From contig NZ_ACJM01000016.1 of NCBI RefSeq assembly GCF_000174415.1, forward strand, positions 1-55,374: DNA of 55,374 nucleotides, written 5' to 3'. Shown here in pieces: positions 42,824 through 51,388 of the stretch. The notes beneath the pieces are model-generated. The model ran no database searches. It saw only the letters and a list, made by a program, of their open reading frames with translations, and was not told the DNA's origin. The translations under genes were made by a program, and so were the position numbers. Each line of letters starts with the position of its first letter. The first letter of the stretch is position 1. The DNA is from Dethiobacter alkaliphilus AHT 1 (GTDB lineage: Bacteria; Bacillota; Dethiobacteria; Dethiobacterales; Dethiobacteraceae).

Positions 42824-43183
42824 TTAAAGGACGTAATCAACCATTATCCCCACAAAACTCTGCATATCAACCAACATCTCATTGATTTTATCCGGCTCCA
42901 GCTCCCGGATAATTTGCTGCGTTTTCTTCTCCATCACCAGAACAACCCAAGCCTCTTCATCCCAAAAGAATAACAAGTCAATGCCCAACGTCTCTGCAGT
43001 ATCGTTTAGCTTTTTAACCGCAGCTGCCATTTTGTCACTGTCAGCCGCCTCTCTCTGCTGCTCCTTCTTCTGCCGCCCCTGCTCATTGGAAATATAGGCC
43101 TGCTCCGATTGCTGCACAGTATGCTTTTTCACTTTTTCCTGGATTCGGTTTAACATGATGGGGTCTACACCCTGCACCCGCAT
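42824..43183 (-). CDS. FlaG-family-like flagellar protein
   Basis: The 119-aa protein has a charged N-terminal half and a FlaG-like C-terminal half (AAAVKKLNDTAETLGIDLLFFWDEEAWVVLVMEKKTQQIIRELEPDKINEMLVDMQSFVGIMVD). It parallels the FlaG encoded divergently at 43354 (EQLNKTSDALNLSLRFKL, DEIIKEMPPENLLNVVAQIQNMVGLM). FlaG affects filament length in some species. A sigma-D promoter at 43221-43247 precedes it. Confidence 0.7.
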   Translation of the reverse strand: MRVQGVDPIMLNRIQEKVKKHTVQQSEQAYISNEQGRQKKEQQREAADSDKMAAAVKKLNDTAETLGIDLLFFWDEEAWVVLVMEKKTQQIIRELEPDKINEMLVDMQSFVGIMVDYVL

Positions 43184-43220
43184 GGCTATCCCTCACTTCC
43201 CGAAACATCATATTATACAT

Positions 43221-43247
43221 TCATCGGCACCAATTAACTCAACTTTA
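43221..43247 (-). promoter_or_regulatory. Sigma-D (FliA) promoter, minus strand
   Basis: The minus strand reads TAAA (43247-43244), a 15-base spacer, then GCCGATGA (43228-43221), against the consensus GCCGATAA. It drives the FlaG-like and FlgN-like genes at 43183-42392. Confidence 0.85.
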
Positions 43248-43281
43248 CACCTATCTACAAAATTTTTTTATAAATTTTTCC

Positions 43282-43308
43282 TAAAGTTTTGCAGCTTCCC
43301 GCCGAAAA
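43282..43308 (+). promoter_or_regulatory. Sigma-D (FliA) promoter, plus strand
   Basis: TAAA (43282-43285), a 15-base spacer and GCCGAAAA (43301-43308) match the sigma-28 consensus at seven of eight -10 bases. It drives flaG-fliS and lies back to back with the minus-strand promoter about 35 bases away. Confidence 0.85.
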
Positions 43309-43353
43309 GATAATTAACAACATGCCAAAAACTGAATACAAGAGGTGAAGAAA

Positions 43354-43704
43354 ATGAGAATAGTGACAAATAATCCCCCGCCCCAACCGGATTCCCGCCA
43401 CACCACAGACGTCTCCCACTCGCAGCAGGCGCAAAAAAAAGATGTGGCAATCCAGGGCAAGAATCCGGCACAAGAAATATCTCCCCAAGAAACCGATCAC
43501 GCCGTGGAGCAGCTGAACAAAACATCCGATGCCCTCAATCTTAGCCTGCGCTTTAAACTGCATGAAGGCACCGACCGCATGATGGTGCAAGTGGTGGATA
43601 CAAAGGCCGATGAAATCATCAAAGAAATGCCCCCCGAAAACCTACTCAACGTTGTAGCACAGATCCAGAACATGGTGGGTCTGATGCTGGACGCTAAACG
43701 CTAA
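43354..43704 (+). CDS. flaG: Flagellar protein FlaG
   Basis: The 116-aa protein has a disordered Pro/Gln-rich N-terminal half and the FlaG domain (AVEQLNKTSDALNLSLRFKLHEGTDRMMVQVVDTKADEIIKEMPPENLLNVVAQI). The ATG at 43354 has AGAGGTG upstream. FlaG genes usually stand next to fliD or fliS and modulate filament growth. It is followed by fliS at 14 bases. Confidence 0.88.
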   Translation: MRIVTNNPPPQPDSRHTTDVSHSQQAQKKDVAIQGKNPAQEISPQETDHAVEQLNKTSDALNLSLRFKLHEGTDRMMVQVVDTKADEIIKEMPPENLLNVVAQIQNMVGLMLDAKR

Positions 43705-43718
43705 AAGGAGGAACCTAT

Positions 43719-44090
43719 ATGTTAGCAAACCCCTATCAAAAGTACAAACAAAATCAGGTAGAAACTTCATCACCACAACAACTAATCATCATGCTCTATA
43801 ACGGTGCCATTAAATTTCTAAAGCTGGCACAAATGGGCATTACTGAACAGAGCATAGAAAAAGCACACACCAACATCATTAAAACCCAGGACATAATTAA
43901 TGAATTAATGGCCTCCTTAGACATGAACCAAGGCGAAGTAGCCTCACATCTCTACTCACTTTATGATTACATGAACTCCCGCCTATTGGAGGCAAATCTA
44001 AAAAAAGATACCCAAATCCTCTCTGAAGTAGAAAACATGCTCACCGAACTGCGGGATTCCTGGGTCCAGGCACTTAAATTTGTTCAATAA
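43719..44090 (+). CDS. fliS: Flagellin export chaperone FliS
   Basis: The 123-aa helical protein begins NPYQKYKQNQVETSSPQQLIIMLYNGAIKFLKLA, the FliS signature. It goes on to GEVASHLYSLYDYMNSRLLEANLKKD. It binds the flagellin C-terminus, and in Bacillus also FliW, in the cytoplasm. AAAGGAGG lies upstream. A terminator follows at once. Confidence 0.95.
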   Translation: MLANPYQKYKQNQVETSSPQQLIIMLYNGAIKFLKLAQMGITEQSIEKAHTNIIKTQDIINELMASLDMNQGEVASHLYSLYDYMNSRLLEANLKKDTQILSEVENMLTELRDSWVQALKFVQ

Positions 44091-44118
44091 AAAGATGGCC
44101 GGCGCGCCATCTTTTTTT
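44091..44118 (+). terminator. Intrinsic terminator after fliS
   Basis: The 9-bp stem AAAGATGGC (44091-44099) / GCCATCTTT (44106-44114) is followed by TTTT. It separates flaG-fliS from the next sigma-D unit. Confidence 0.85.
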
Positions 44119-44129
44119 ATATATAGCAC

Positions 44130-44156
44130 TAAAGCTTTTCTCACCCCCGCCGATAT
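44130..44156 (+). promoter_or_regulatory. Sigma-D (FliA) promoter for flgN-flgK-flgL-fliW-csrA
   Basis: TAAA (44130-44133), a 15-base spacer and GCCGATAT (44149-44156) fit the consensus at seven of eight -10 bases. It lies directly behind the fliS terminator and 33 bases before the flgN start. Confidence 0.88.
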
Positions 44157-44188
44157 ATATACCAACAGCAATTTACGGAGGGATACCG

Positions 44189-44632
44189 TTGGAACAATTA
44201 CTCAATGTCCTAAAGCAACAACAACAAGCACTGACTGATTTAATAAATGTGGCTCTAAAAGAACGGGAAGCCATCCTTACCCGGGACAAAGAACAAACAA
44301 TAGCAGCCCTTAAACAAAAGGAAAACTTGCAACAGAAGCTCTCTTCACTGGACAAAGAAATCCATAACTTTTCCGCAGGCAAAACCCTGCAGGAAATCGC
44401 CGCCACTTCCAAGGATGAAGAAACCCTGCTTGAACTGCGGCAATCCCTTAAAACCTTACTTCGTGAAGCACAAAGCCTGAACACCACCAACATGGTTCTC
44501 TTGAAAAACGAACTGGCCTACCTGGGGCAAATCCGCGAGATAATTTCACCGGATGCAGCAAACACCCCCTATAACGCCAGCGGAGCAATCAACAAGCAGC
44601 AAGCAGAACTAATGATTAGCACACGCGCCTAA
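44189..44632 (+). CDS. flgN: FlgN-family export chaperone
   Basis: The 147-aa helical coiled-coil protein (LLNVLKQQQQALTDLINVALKEREAILTRDKEQTIAALKQKENLQQKL) has a C-terminal segment TTNMVLLKNELAYLGQIREIISP of the FlgN type. It stands just before flgK, its usual client. The start is TTG 44189, with GGAGGG six bases upstream and no ATG nearby. Confidence 0.82.
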   Translation: MEQLLNVLKQQQQALTDLINVALKEREAILTRDKEQTIAALKQKENLQQKLSSLDKEIHNFSAGKTLQEIAATSKDEETLLELRQSLKTLLREAQSLNTTNMVLLKNELAYLGQIREIISPDAANTPYNASGAINKQQAELMISTRA

Positions 44633-44647
44633 CTGGGAGGAAGATAA

Positions 44648-46132
44648 ATGTCCACATTCTTTGGTTTAAATATCTCACGCCTGGGCATGCAGGCCCAGCA
44701 AAAAGCTCTGGAAGTAACAGCCCATAACGTGGCCAACGCCAACACCCCGGGCTACAGCCGCCAGGTGGCCGGCATGTCCACCACCACCCCTCTTCCGTAT
44801 CCCAACGGACAAGGCATGCTGGGTAGCGGTGTCAAGGTAAGCCAAATTGCCCGTGTCCGCGAACTGTTTCTCGACAATCAAATCCGCGACGAAATGCACA
44901 TCCTGGGTAACTGGGAAAGCCGCAAAGAATACTTAAGCCAAGTGGAAATGATCTTTATGGAACCTTCCGACACCGGCTTCAACTCCGTCCTCAGCACATT
45001 CTTTGACAGCTGGCAGGAACTGAGCCTGAGCCCGGAAAGCTCTCCGGCCCGTGCCGCCCTGGTTGAAAACGCCAACTTCCTGGTAAATTCCATCCAACAT
45101 ACCTACACACAATTGGAATCAGTCCGTGCCGACATCACAAAAGACATTGAGCTCAAGGTAAACGACTTAAACTCCCTTGCCGAACAAATCAAAGATTTAA
45201 ACCAACAAATTACCACGCTGACAGCCAAAGGCGATAGCCCCAATGATTTAATGGACCGCCGCGACCTGCTCTTAGACAACCTGGCCAAAATGGTGAATTA
45301 CGATCTGCACATTGCTGATAACGGTGCCGTCAACATCTTCATCGGAGGCCGCCCCCTTGTCCAGCAAAACATTGTAAATACCTTAAAGACAGTAGAGGGC
45401 ACACCTGAACAAAACAGTGAGTGGCTACCAGGCCCGCAAATAGTCTGGTCCCGCGATGAACGCCCAACGCAAATTAACAGCGGCGAAATCGCCGGCCTGA
45501 TTGCCACCAGAGACGATGACCTGCGCAAGTACATGGAAGAATTCGAAAGCATGGCCTGGGGTCTGGTTGACTCTATTAACGAGTACCACAATAACGGCAT
45601 GGATCTAACCGGTGAATACGGTATAGATTTCTTCACAGGCGACCACCTGAAAACTATTGGGGTTAACAAAGATATTCAAAATGATCTGAGAAAAATAGCC
45701 GCCTCAACGCCACCGATTCCCCGGGGAGAAGATGGGTCAGAAGAAGCACCATTTAAACCTGCTCCCGGTGACGGCAGCAATGCCGTACAAATTTCTCAAC
45801 TCCGCAACAGCCGGATCACCGTGAATTCAGATGCCAAAAACCTGAGGGGCCGCCTGGAACTGGATGACGAAGGCGGCACCACTTTCGCCAACTTCTACAG
45901 AGACACCATCGCCCGTTTGGGCGTGGACTCCCAGGAAAGTATCCGCATGGCAACCAACCAAACCTCCCTGGTAGAAATGATGTCTGATCGCCGAGACTCC
46001 ATCTCCGGCGTCTCCATCGACGAAGAAATGGCCAATATGGTTCAGTTCCAGCTCTCCTACCAGGCCTCCGCCCGGGTTATCACCACCCTGGACGAGATCT
46101 ACGACACTCTGATTAACCGTATGGTCCGCTAA
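44648..46132 (+). CDS. flgK: Flagellar hook-associated protein 1 FlgK
   Basis: The 494-aa protein has the N-terminal LNISRLGMQAQQKALEVTAHNVANANTPGYSRQV. The mid-region has SVLSTFFDSWQELSLSPESSPARAALVENANFLVN and LNQQITTLTAKGDSPNDLMDRRDLLLDNLAKM. The C-terminus ends SGVSIDEEMANMVQFQLSYQASARVITTLDEIYDTLINRM. It is the first hook-filament junction protein. Confidence 0.96.
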   Translation: MSTFFGLNISRLGMQAQQKALEVTAHNVANANTPGYSRQVAGMSTTTPLPYPNGQGMLGSGVKVSQIARVRELFLDNQIRDEMHILGNWESRKEYLSQVEMIFMEPSDTGFNSVLSTFFDSWQELSLSPESSPARAALVENANFLVNSIQHTYTQLESVRADITKDIELKVNDLNSLAEQIKDLNQQITTLTAKGDSPNDLMDRRDLLLDNLAKMVNYDLHIADNGAVNIFIGGRPLVQQNIVNTLKTVEGTPEQNSEWLPGPQIVWSRDERPTQINSGEIAGLIATRDDDLRKYMEEFESMAWGLVDSINEYHNNGMDLTGEYGIDFFTGDHLKTIGVNKDIQNDLRKIAASTPPIPRGEDGSEEAPFKPAPGDGSNAVQISQLRNSRITVNSDAKNLRGRLELDDEGGTTFANFYRDTIARLGVDSQESIRMATNQTSLVEMMSDRRDSISGVSIDEEMANMVQFQLSYQASARVITTLDEIYDTLINRMVR

Positions 46133-46152
46133 ACACTTAGGAGGTGCCGCAA

Positions 46153-47043
46153 ATGCGCGTAACCCATCAAATCATAAAAAACACGGTAATCCGTAATGTA
46201 AACCGCAACCTGAGTACCATGAACCACTATCAAAACATGCTCTCCTCCGGGAAGGCCATCAATAAACCCTCAGAAGATCCCATCGCCGTCTCCCGCATTC
46301 TGGGCTACAACACTTCCCTGGATAACAACGAGCAATACAAACGCAACATCGATACCGCCCGCTCCTGGATCGACACCACCGAAGACGCTCTACACGGCAT
46401 TAACGAAGTCCTGCAGCGCGCCCGGGAACTGGCAGTGTACGGAGCCAACGACTCACTATCTCCGGAAGATCGTCGTGCTCTGGCCATGGAAGTGGATGAA
46501 CTCACCAATGTCCTTGTCCAGTTTGCCAACACCAGCTACGAAGGCCGCAATGTCTTTGCCGGCCATCAAACAACCACCGTCCCCTTCCATCGGGACGGAG
46601 AAGGTGAAGTTGATTACCATGGCGATGAGGGAGCAATCAGGTGGGAGGTTGCCCCTAATGTTATAATTCAGGGCAATATCGACGGAGAAAGCCTGTTTAT
46701 GCATGAAGATTCTCAGATATTTTCCCGTATGAATGAATTGAAAGATGCCCTGAATAGAGCTGATACCGCAGACATCAACCAATCCATTGCAGATTTATCC
46801 CAAAGCATTGACTGGGTTCTGGACAAGCGTGCCGCCCATGGCGCTCTCAGCAACGGCCTGGAACTCACCGAAAATAACAACGGTGCTCAAAAACTGAACC
46901 TGACAACTCTGCGCTCCAAACTGGAAGACATCGACTTTGCCGAAACATTTATGAATTACTCCACCATGGACACACTGTACAGAGCATCTCTTTCAGCCGG
47001 AGCCAGGATCATGGTACCCAGCCTGGTAGATTTCCTAAGATAA
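46153..47043 (+). CDS. flgL: Flagellar hook-associated protein 3 FlgL
   Basis: The 296-aa flagellin-like protein has MRVTHQIIKNTVIRNVNRNLSTMNHYQNMLSSGKAINKPSEDPIAVSRILGY at the N-terminus and a C-terminal helix ending in SLSAGARIMVPSLVDFLR. ATG 46153 has AGGAGG eight bases upstream. It forms the outer junction ring on which flagellin assembles. Confidence 0.95.
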   Translation: MRVTHQIIKNTVIRNVNRNLSTMNHYQNMLSSGKAINKPSEDPIAVSRILGYNTSLDNNEQYKRNIDTARSWIDTTEDALHGINEVLQRARELAVYGANDSLSPEDRRALAMEVDELTNVLVQFANTSYEGRNVFAGHQTTTVPFHRDGEGEVDYHGDEGAIRWEVAPNVIIQGNIDGESLFMHEDSQIFSRMNELKDALNRADTADINQSIADLSQSIDWVLDKRAAHGALSNGLELTENNNGAQKLNLTTLRSKLEDIDFAETFMNYSTMDTLYRASLSAGARIMVPSLVDFLR

Positions 47044-47056
47044 GGTGGTATTAAAA

Positions 47057-47464
47057 ATGACTAAACCAAGCAAGCTCACTTTAACAATGACCCCACCCCT
47101 GATGGGCTTTGAAGATACTACTACATACACCCTACAGCCCCTCCCTGATAACGCCTGCTTCTTTACCCTGGAAGCCCAAGACGGCCCCTCCTTTATCCTC
47201 ACCAAACCCCATTTCTTTTTCCCCGACTACCGCGTGCAGGTAAAACAATCCGATTTGGCGAATATAAAAGCAGAGGGAACGGAACCGGATGTGTACCTGA
47301 TTGTCACCGTACCGGAAAAGGTAAGTGACATGTCCGCCAACCTGATGGCGCCATTACTTGTGAACGCACAAAAAGGACTGGCCTGTCAACACGTAATGCA
47401 CGACTCACCATACAGCACACGCCACTATCTTTTCCCTCCGGAAAAACGCCGCCATTGCGGCTAG
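47057..47464 (+). CDS. fliW: Flagellar assembly factor FliW
   Basis: The 135-aa FliW has the family blocks MGFEDTTTYTLQPL, FFTLEAQDGPSFILTKPHFFFPDYRVQV and VPEKVSDMSANLMAPLLVNAQKGLACQHV. FliW binds either flagellin or CsrA; free FliW blocks CsrA and so lifts repression of flagellin translation. ATG 47057 follows AGGTGG. csrA is ten bases downstream. Confidence 0.94.
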   Translation: MTKPSKLTLTMTPPLMGFEDTTTYTLQPLPDNACFFTLEAQDGPSFILTKPHFFFPDYRVQVKQSDLANIKAEGTEPDVYLIVTVPEKVSDMSANLMAPLLVNAQKGLACQHVMHDSPYSTRHYLFPPEKRRHCG

Positions 47465-47473
47465 GAGGAAATA

Positions 47474-47695
47474 ATGCTCGTACTCACGCGTAAATCAGGA
47501 GAAAACCTGATAATCGGAGACAACATAACCATAAAAATCCTCGAAATCAAGGGAGACACGGTTAAAATAGGCATCGATGCCCCTAAAGAAGTGGCCATCC
47601 ATCGTGAAGAAGTTTTTGAGGCCATCAAAGAGGCTAACCGCGCCGCAGCCCTGTCCCCCAAAAAAATACCAACACTGCCTACTCCTGAAGAATAA
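47474..47695 (+). CDS. csrA: Translational regulator CsrA
   Basis: The 73-aa protein is a canonical Csr[52 protein letters not shown], with the Arg and Leu of the RNA-binding strands intact. It binds GGA in RNA hairpin loops. The flagellin leader at 52227-52260 carries such sites. GGAGG precedes the start. Confidence 0.97.
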   Translation: MLVLTRKSGENLIIGDNITIKILEIKGDTVKIGIDAPKEVAIHREEVFEAIKEANRAAALSPKKIPTLPTPEE

Positions 47696-47698
47696 TCA

Positions 47699-47725
47699 AA
47701 CAGCACCCATCGGTGCTGTTTTTTA
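47699..47725 (+). terminator. Intrinsic terminator after csrA
   Basis: The 9-bp stem AACAGCACC (47699-47707) / GGTGCTGTT (47712-47720), with a 4-base loop, is followed by TTTT. It ends the flgN-csrA transcript and faces the convergent GGDEF/HD-GYP gene. Confidence 0.88.
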
Positions 47726-47739
47726 ATACTCCTATGTAG

Positions 47740-49404
47740 TTAACCACACAATGCATCAGAATCTCTTGCCTCCACAAAAACGCTCACTATATCCGGATCG
47801 AAAACTGTCCCGGAGCAGCGCTGCAGCTCCTGCAAAGCGGCACATTTGCCCAGAGCCTGCCTGTACGGCCTATCCTCCAACATAGCATCATAAGCCACAG
47901 CCACCGCAATAATCCTGGAATATAAGGGAATTTCCCTTCCCTTCAAACCCAGTGGGTAGCCTTTACCATTCCACCACTCATGGTGATACAAAATAGCGTC
48001 TGCAATATGGCTTAAATCAACGCAGGAGCGAACAATATGATAACCGGCCTCACAATGACCTTGCACAACAGCCCATTCATCTGGGCTCAACGGCCCTTGC
48101 TTATTGATTATTTCATCAGGTACAGCAATTTTTCCGATATCACACAGCTCAGCCACCAGCGAGAGCTCTGAAAGCTGCATCTTTGTTAAACCCAGCGACT
48201 CCCCAATATCACCGGCTGTCTTCTTCAGCCGTTTAGTATGTTCTGTGGTCTGGTAGCCCCTCTTCTGCAGCTCCTGCACTATAAACTTAATCAGCCTGCT
48301 GCGGAAGTTCTTATTTTCCTGCAATTTATTATTATACATCTCTTCTTCCGCTCTCTTAAAAACACTATGCATATCTTCGGAGACAACGCCCTTTGTTGCC
48401 ACTCCCAAAGAGATATTCACAGGGATATCTTCGAAAGTAATCTGCCCAAAACATTCTTTTACCCTTTCAACAACCTGCCAGGCTACCTGGTACTCTGTTT
48501 TCGGCAAAAGAATAACAAACTCGTCTCCACCCCACCGGGCAATAATATCTTCTTTCCTAAAAAACTTCCGCAACAACGTAGCTGCTTCTACTAACAGCTC
48601 GTCCCCTTTATGGTGACCAAAAATATCGTTACTAAGCTTTAATCCGTCCAAATCGCCAACCACTAAACTAATGGGCAGATTTTCTTTACAATTCATAAAC
48701 TGCAATATTTCTTCAAAATAGCTTCGATTATATAAACCTGTCAGCTTATCATATTTGGTAAGATAATCAATTTTTCTTTGTCCTTCTAACAAATCCGTTC
48801 TGATCTTCTGAAAATAGCCGGTAATCAGGCTCAGGGCAGCAGCCAGCCCAATAGACCCTACAAAGACATGGAAAACCGAAACAGAAGCAGGAAAGCTTAC
48901 CTCAACAACCGGATAGAAAAAGATGCCCAAGCCCCACAAAATAAAAGCAATCCCCACCAGGTAACCGATTGGCCCCAAAAACTTCTTTGTCCTAATAAAG
49001 GCCACCCCCGCACCCCAGTACAACAGTCCCACAAATATAGCGGCTGAGAGCAAATAAATCCATGAGGGTAAAGCAAAAATCTGCACCCCTGCAAACAACA
49101 GCACATTACCCCCCAGAAAATACGCCCACCATTTAACGCTTCTTTCCAGAAAATCATTTACCCCAATATAAATCAGTACCGCACTACCCAACGTTGACAG
49201 ATAATTAACTGTCAACAGCAAAGGCGTTTCCTGGTATGAGAACATAGCAAGCCTTGCCCCATAACTAACCACCAGCAATAACCATCCCAGAGACCAAGAC
49301 AGCATATATCTTTTTCGCTCAATACCATACAAACAGCTATATAAAAAAAATAAAACCACCGAAACTGCAAAAGAAGTCATGATAATTGAGGACTGATCTA
49401 ACAT
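47740..49404 (-). CDS. Membrane GGDEF / HD-GYP dual-domain c-di-GMP protein, HD motif altered to CD
   Basis: The 554-aa protein has about seven or eight membrane helices in residues 1-200 (7TM-like input part). A GGDEF domain at about 215-370 has RWGGDEFVILL and the inhibitory-site pattern RKED four residues ahead of that Arg, so cyclase activity looks possible. An HD-GYP domain at about 375-554 has GHCEAGYHIVRS and HHEWWNGKGYP intact, but the defining HD pair reads CDIGK, with Cys at residue 421. ATG 49404 follows GTGAGGAGG. It may make, break or only sense c-di-GMP. Confidence 0.9.
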   Translation of the reverse strand: MLDQSSIIMTSFAVSVVLFFLYSCLYGIERKRYMLSWSLGWLLLVVSYGARLAMFSYQETPLLLTVNYLSTLGSAVLIYIGVNDFLERSVKWWAYFLGGNVLLFAGVQIFALPSWIYLLSAAIFVGLLYWGAGVAFIRTKKFLGPIGYLVGIAFILWGLGIFFYPVVEVSFPASVSVFHVFVGSIGLAAALSLITGYFQKIRTDLLEGQRKIDYLTKYDKLTGLYNRSYFEEILQFMNCKENLPISLVVGDLDGLKLSNDIFGHHKGDELLVEAATLLRKFFRKEDIIARWGGDEFVILLPKTEYQVAWQVVERVKECFGQITFEDIPVNISLGVATKGVVSEDMHSVFKRAEEEMYNNKLQENKNFRSRLIKFIVQELQKRGYQTTEHTKRLKKTAGDIGESLGLTKMQLSELSLVAELCDIGKIAVPDEIINKQGPLSPDEWAVVQGHCEAGYHIVRSCVDLSHIADAILYHHEWWNGKGYPLGLKGREIPLYSRIIAVAVAYDAMLEDRPYRQALGKCAALQELQRCSGTVFDPDIVSVFVEARDSDALCG

Positions 49405-49451
49405 ACGCGGCCTCCTCACTGAATACATTTAAATTTGCTGTGAATGGTCTG

Positions 49452-49460
49452 ATTATATCA
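49452..49460 (-). promoter_or_regulatory. Possible extended -10 promoter for the GGDEF/HD-GYP gene
   Basis: TGATATAAT on the minus strand (49460-49452) is a perfect extended -10, 48 bases before the ATG. No good -35 is seen at 16-18 bases, so support is moderate. Confidence 0.45.
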
Positions 49461-49635
49461 GATTAATACTCTCCGTTTTTCCCGCCTGCTGATATAGGCT
49501 ATTTTCATGACTTGGCTATTAAAGGTTCACTAGTAGCTTTTTTTGTATTTGTAAATTACAGTACATTCCGAGGTCTGAGATATCTGGACTTAAATTTAGT
49601 ATTCCAACCTGTTATGTCCATAGATAGCAATGCCT

Positions 49636-50007
49636 CTACGAGACAGTGTAAGGTCTAAGTACTCTCTCTAATTCTGCTTTCCAATCTTTAAAGGCTGGTA
49701 GAGCTTCTTCTCCTACTTGTTTTTCTAAATCTGCATTTTTTCCACTTTCATAGCTTGATACGACTATACTCATTTTTTCTTTAAGATTATCTCCTAAGAA
49801 GTTCGTCTTGTTTTCTGGAAGTTTCTGAAGTATTGGCTGAACGGCTTTTTCAATACTTACAATGCCTCCCATAGCATCTTGTAAAAGTTCTAATGCTTCC
49901 TCATAGCGTAGCTCTGTTAATTGCTTTTTTATATATTCAAGTCCTTCTTCTATGGTTGGAAGAAGTTGCAGGATGCTGTGAATCACTTCTATGTTTTCAA
50001 TTTTCAT
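49636..50007 (-). CDS. Unknown helical protein beside fliB
   Basis: The 123-aa acidic protein is predicted to be all helical (IEVIHSILQLLPTIEEGLEYIKKQLTELRYEEALELLQDAMGGIVSIEKAV), with no signal or membrane segment. I do not recognise the family. It is AT-rich like fliB, whose stop is 16 bases upstream of its start, so the two are probably one operon. Function unknown; a link to flagellin modification is only suggested by position. GGGG precedes the ATG. Confidence 0.7.
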   Translation of the reverse strand: MKIENIEVIHSILQLLPTIEEGLEYIKKQLTELRYEEALELLQDAMGGIVSIEKAVQPILQKLPENKTNFLGDNLKEKMSIVVSSYESGKNADLEKQVGEEALPAFKDWKAELERVLRPYTVS

Positions 50008-50022
50008 AAAAAAACTCCCCTT

Positions 50023-51264
50023 CTAATTTTTAACTAATATAGACATATAAGCTAAAGTATCATATCCACTATCTTTTAAGAGCTTTATAATTTGTTGAAT
50101 GTATTGATTGTTATGAAGTACCACTTTTGTAAAGGATTGGATTATTTTTATAACTAATTCATCATTAAGCTCTTTATGGTATCCTGCCATTCCAATCATG
50201 TGAAATTTTATCATTGCATATAGCAAACAAAGGAAAATGTAAGAATCCCAAATAGATTGATAAGAGCCAAAAGGCATCATCTCCTTAAAAAATTCATTAA
50301 CAAGATAATTCTCAAGAATGTGTTCTTTTTCTTTTAAATAAGGTCTTAAAAATTCTTGATAATTTCTATCATATTTATCTTTAACCTGTTCAATATCATC
50401 AGTTTCCACAAAACCTATTCCCTGGAAGGTCTCCTTTAAGCACTCCATATATCGTTTACTGCTAATTCCTAGACTAAATTTATGATTAGCTATCGTTTTT
50501 GCTACTTGCATTTGAACTTCACTTTCTATTGGAATTTTTGCAAGCTCTGACTTAAAATTACCGGCCTCAATCATGCTATTCATAGTCTCTAACATTAGTG
50601 GAATATCCCTTACACGACCTTCTAATTGTATAACTTCAATTTTTTTGTATACAATGCCAAGAATTACTAGACGTTCTGCTAAAGAGTAGTCTCTATTTTG
50701 TAGAAGGCACAGACTAAACATTCGAATTTCCCAGAAAAACCTTTGTGGCTTGTTTAAAAATAAATGTCCTTGTGTATCAAAAGTACCGTGAATTTGGATA
50801 GTTTCCTCTGCATTTTCTTCTACTTGCTCAAAACTAATGCCTTCTAAACTTAGAATTCCTAGTCGCACAATTTCTGGGCAAGACGGAGTGGCACTTCTTT
50901 CAAACGCTCCATCTATTTTTTTAACATCTCTTGGGTAGAATGTGCACGTATTCGAGAGGTATTCTTCTCCTGCAAAGATGTAGATTTTACAAAGATTTTC
51001 TTTATTAAGAAAGGGGCACTTTCCGTTTCTATCCATCTTAATTTTTCCATAACAAGCATTGCTTTTATCGTTGTGTTTACGGTTTACCATTTTCTCTATA
51101 GTTAACCTTAGTTCTGGCTGATTCAGTTTTTTATATGCTAAGTACGTTTTTTTATCCAAATCCACTCTCCAACCAATGCAGCAACTATCTTCGCAGTCCG
51201 ATCCAATACAATGGAAATTTTTCAAGTATTCTGGTTGTAATATGATTCTTTTTCTTTGTGTCAT
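50023..51264 (-). CDS. fliB: Flagellin lysine-N-methylase FliB
   Basis: The 413-aa protein has an N-terminal Cys-rich signature (LQPEYLKNFHCIGSDCEDSCCIGWRVDLDKKTYLAYKK), then KCPFLNKENLCKIY, LSNTCTFYPR and SCPEIVRL. This pattern of cysteines defines the FliB family, which methylates lysines on flagellin. The ATG at 51264 has AAAGGAGATAT upstream. Base use is strongly AT-rich: a hand count gives 20 G+C of 60 at 50161-50220, unlike most of the window. It lies just downstream of flagellin. Confidence 0.9.
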   Translation of the reverse strand: MTQRKRIILQPEYLKNFHCIGSDCEDSCCIGWRVDLDKKTYLAYKKLNQPELRLTIEKMVNRKHNDKSNACYGKIKMDRNGKCPFLNKENLCKIYIFAGEEYLSNTCTFYPRDVKKIDGAFERSATPSCPEIVRLGILSLEGISFEQVEENAEETIQIHGTFDTQGHLFLNKPQRFFWEIRMFSLCLLQNRDYSLAERLVILGIVYKKIEVIQLEGRVRDIPLMLETMNSMIEAGNFKSELAKIPIESEVQMQVAKTIANHKFSLGISSKRYMECLKETFQGIGFVETDDIEQVKDKYDRNYQEFLRPYLKEKEHILENYLVNEFFKEMMPFGSYQSIWDSYIFLCLLYAMIKFHMIGMAGYHKELNDELVIKIIQSFTKVVLHNNQYIQQIIKLLKDSGYDTLAYMSILVKN

Positions 51265-51388
51265 AGAAATATCTCCTTTTTCCATATCTGAAAAGGATCA
51301 GAGGTATAATTCCCCTGATCCTCTTAATGCTTTTCTATATTGCTAACTATGTTAAGACTTGAGAAGTTTATTTAATATCGGTACAGAA

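Noticed and set aside
43255-43590. Minus-strand open frame of 111 codons across the flaG promoter and gene.
   Set aside because: It is antisense to flaG, has no ribosome site and lacks any family pattern.
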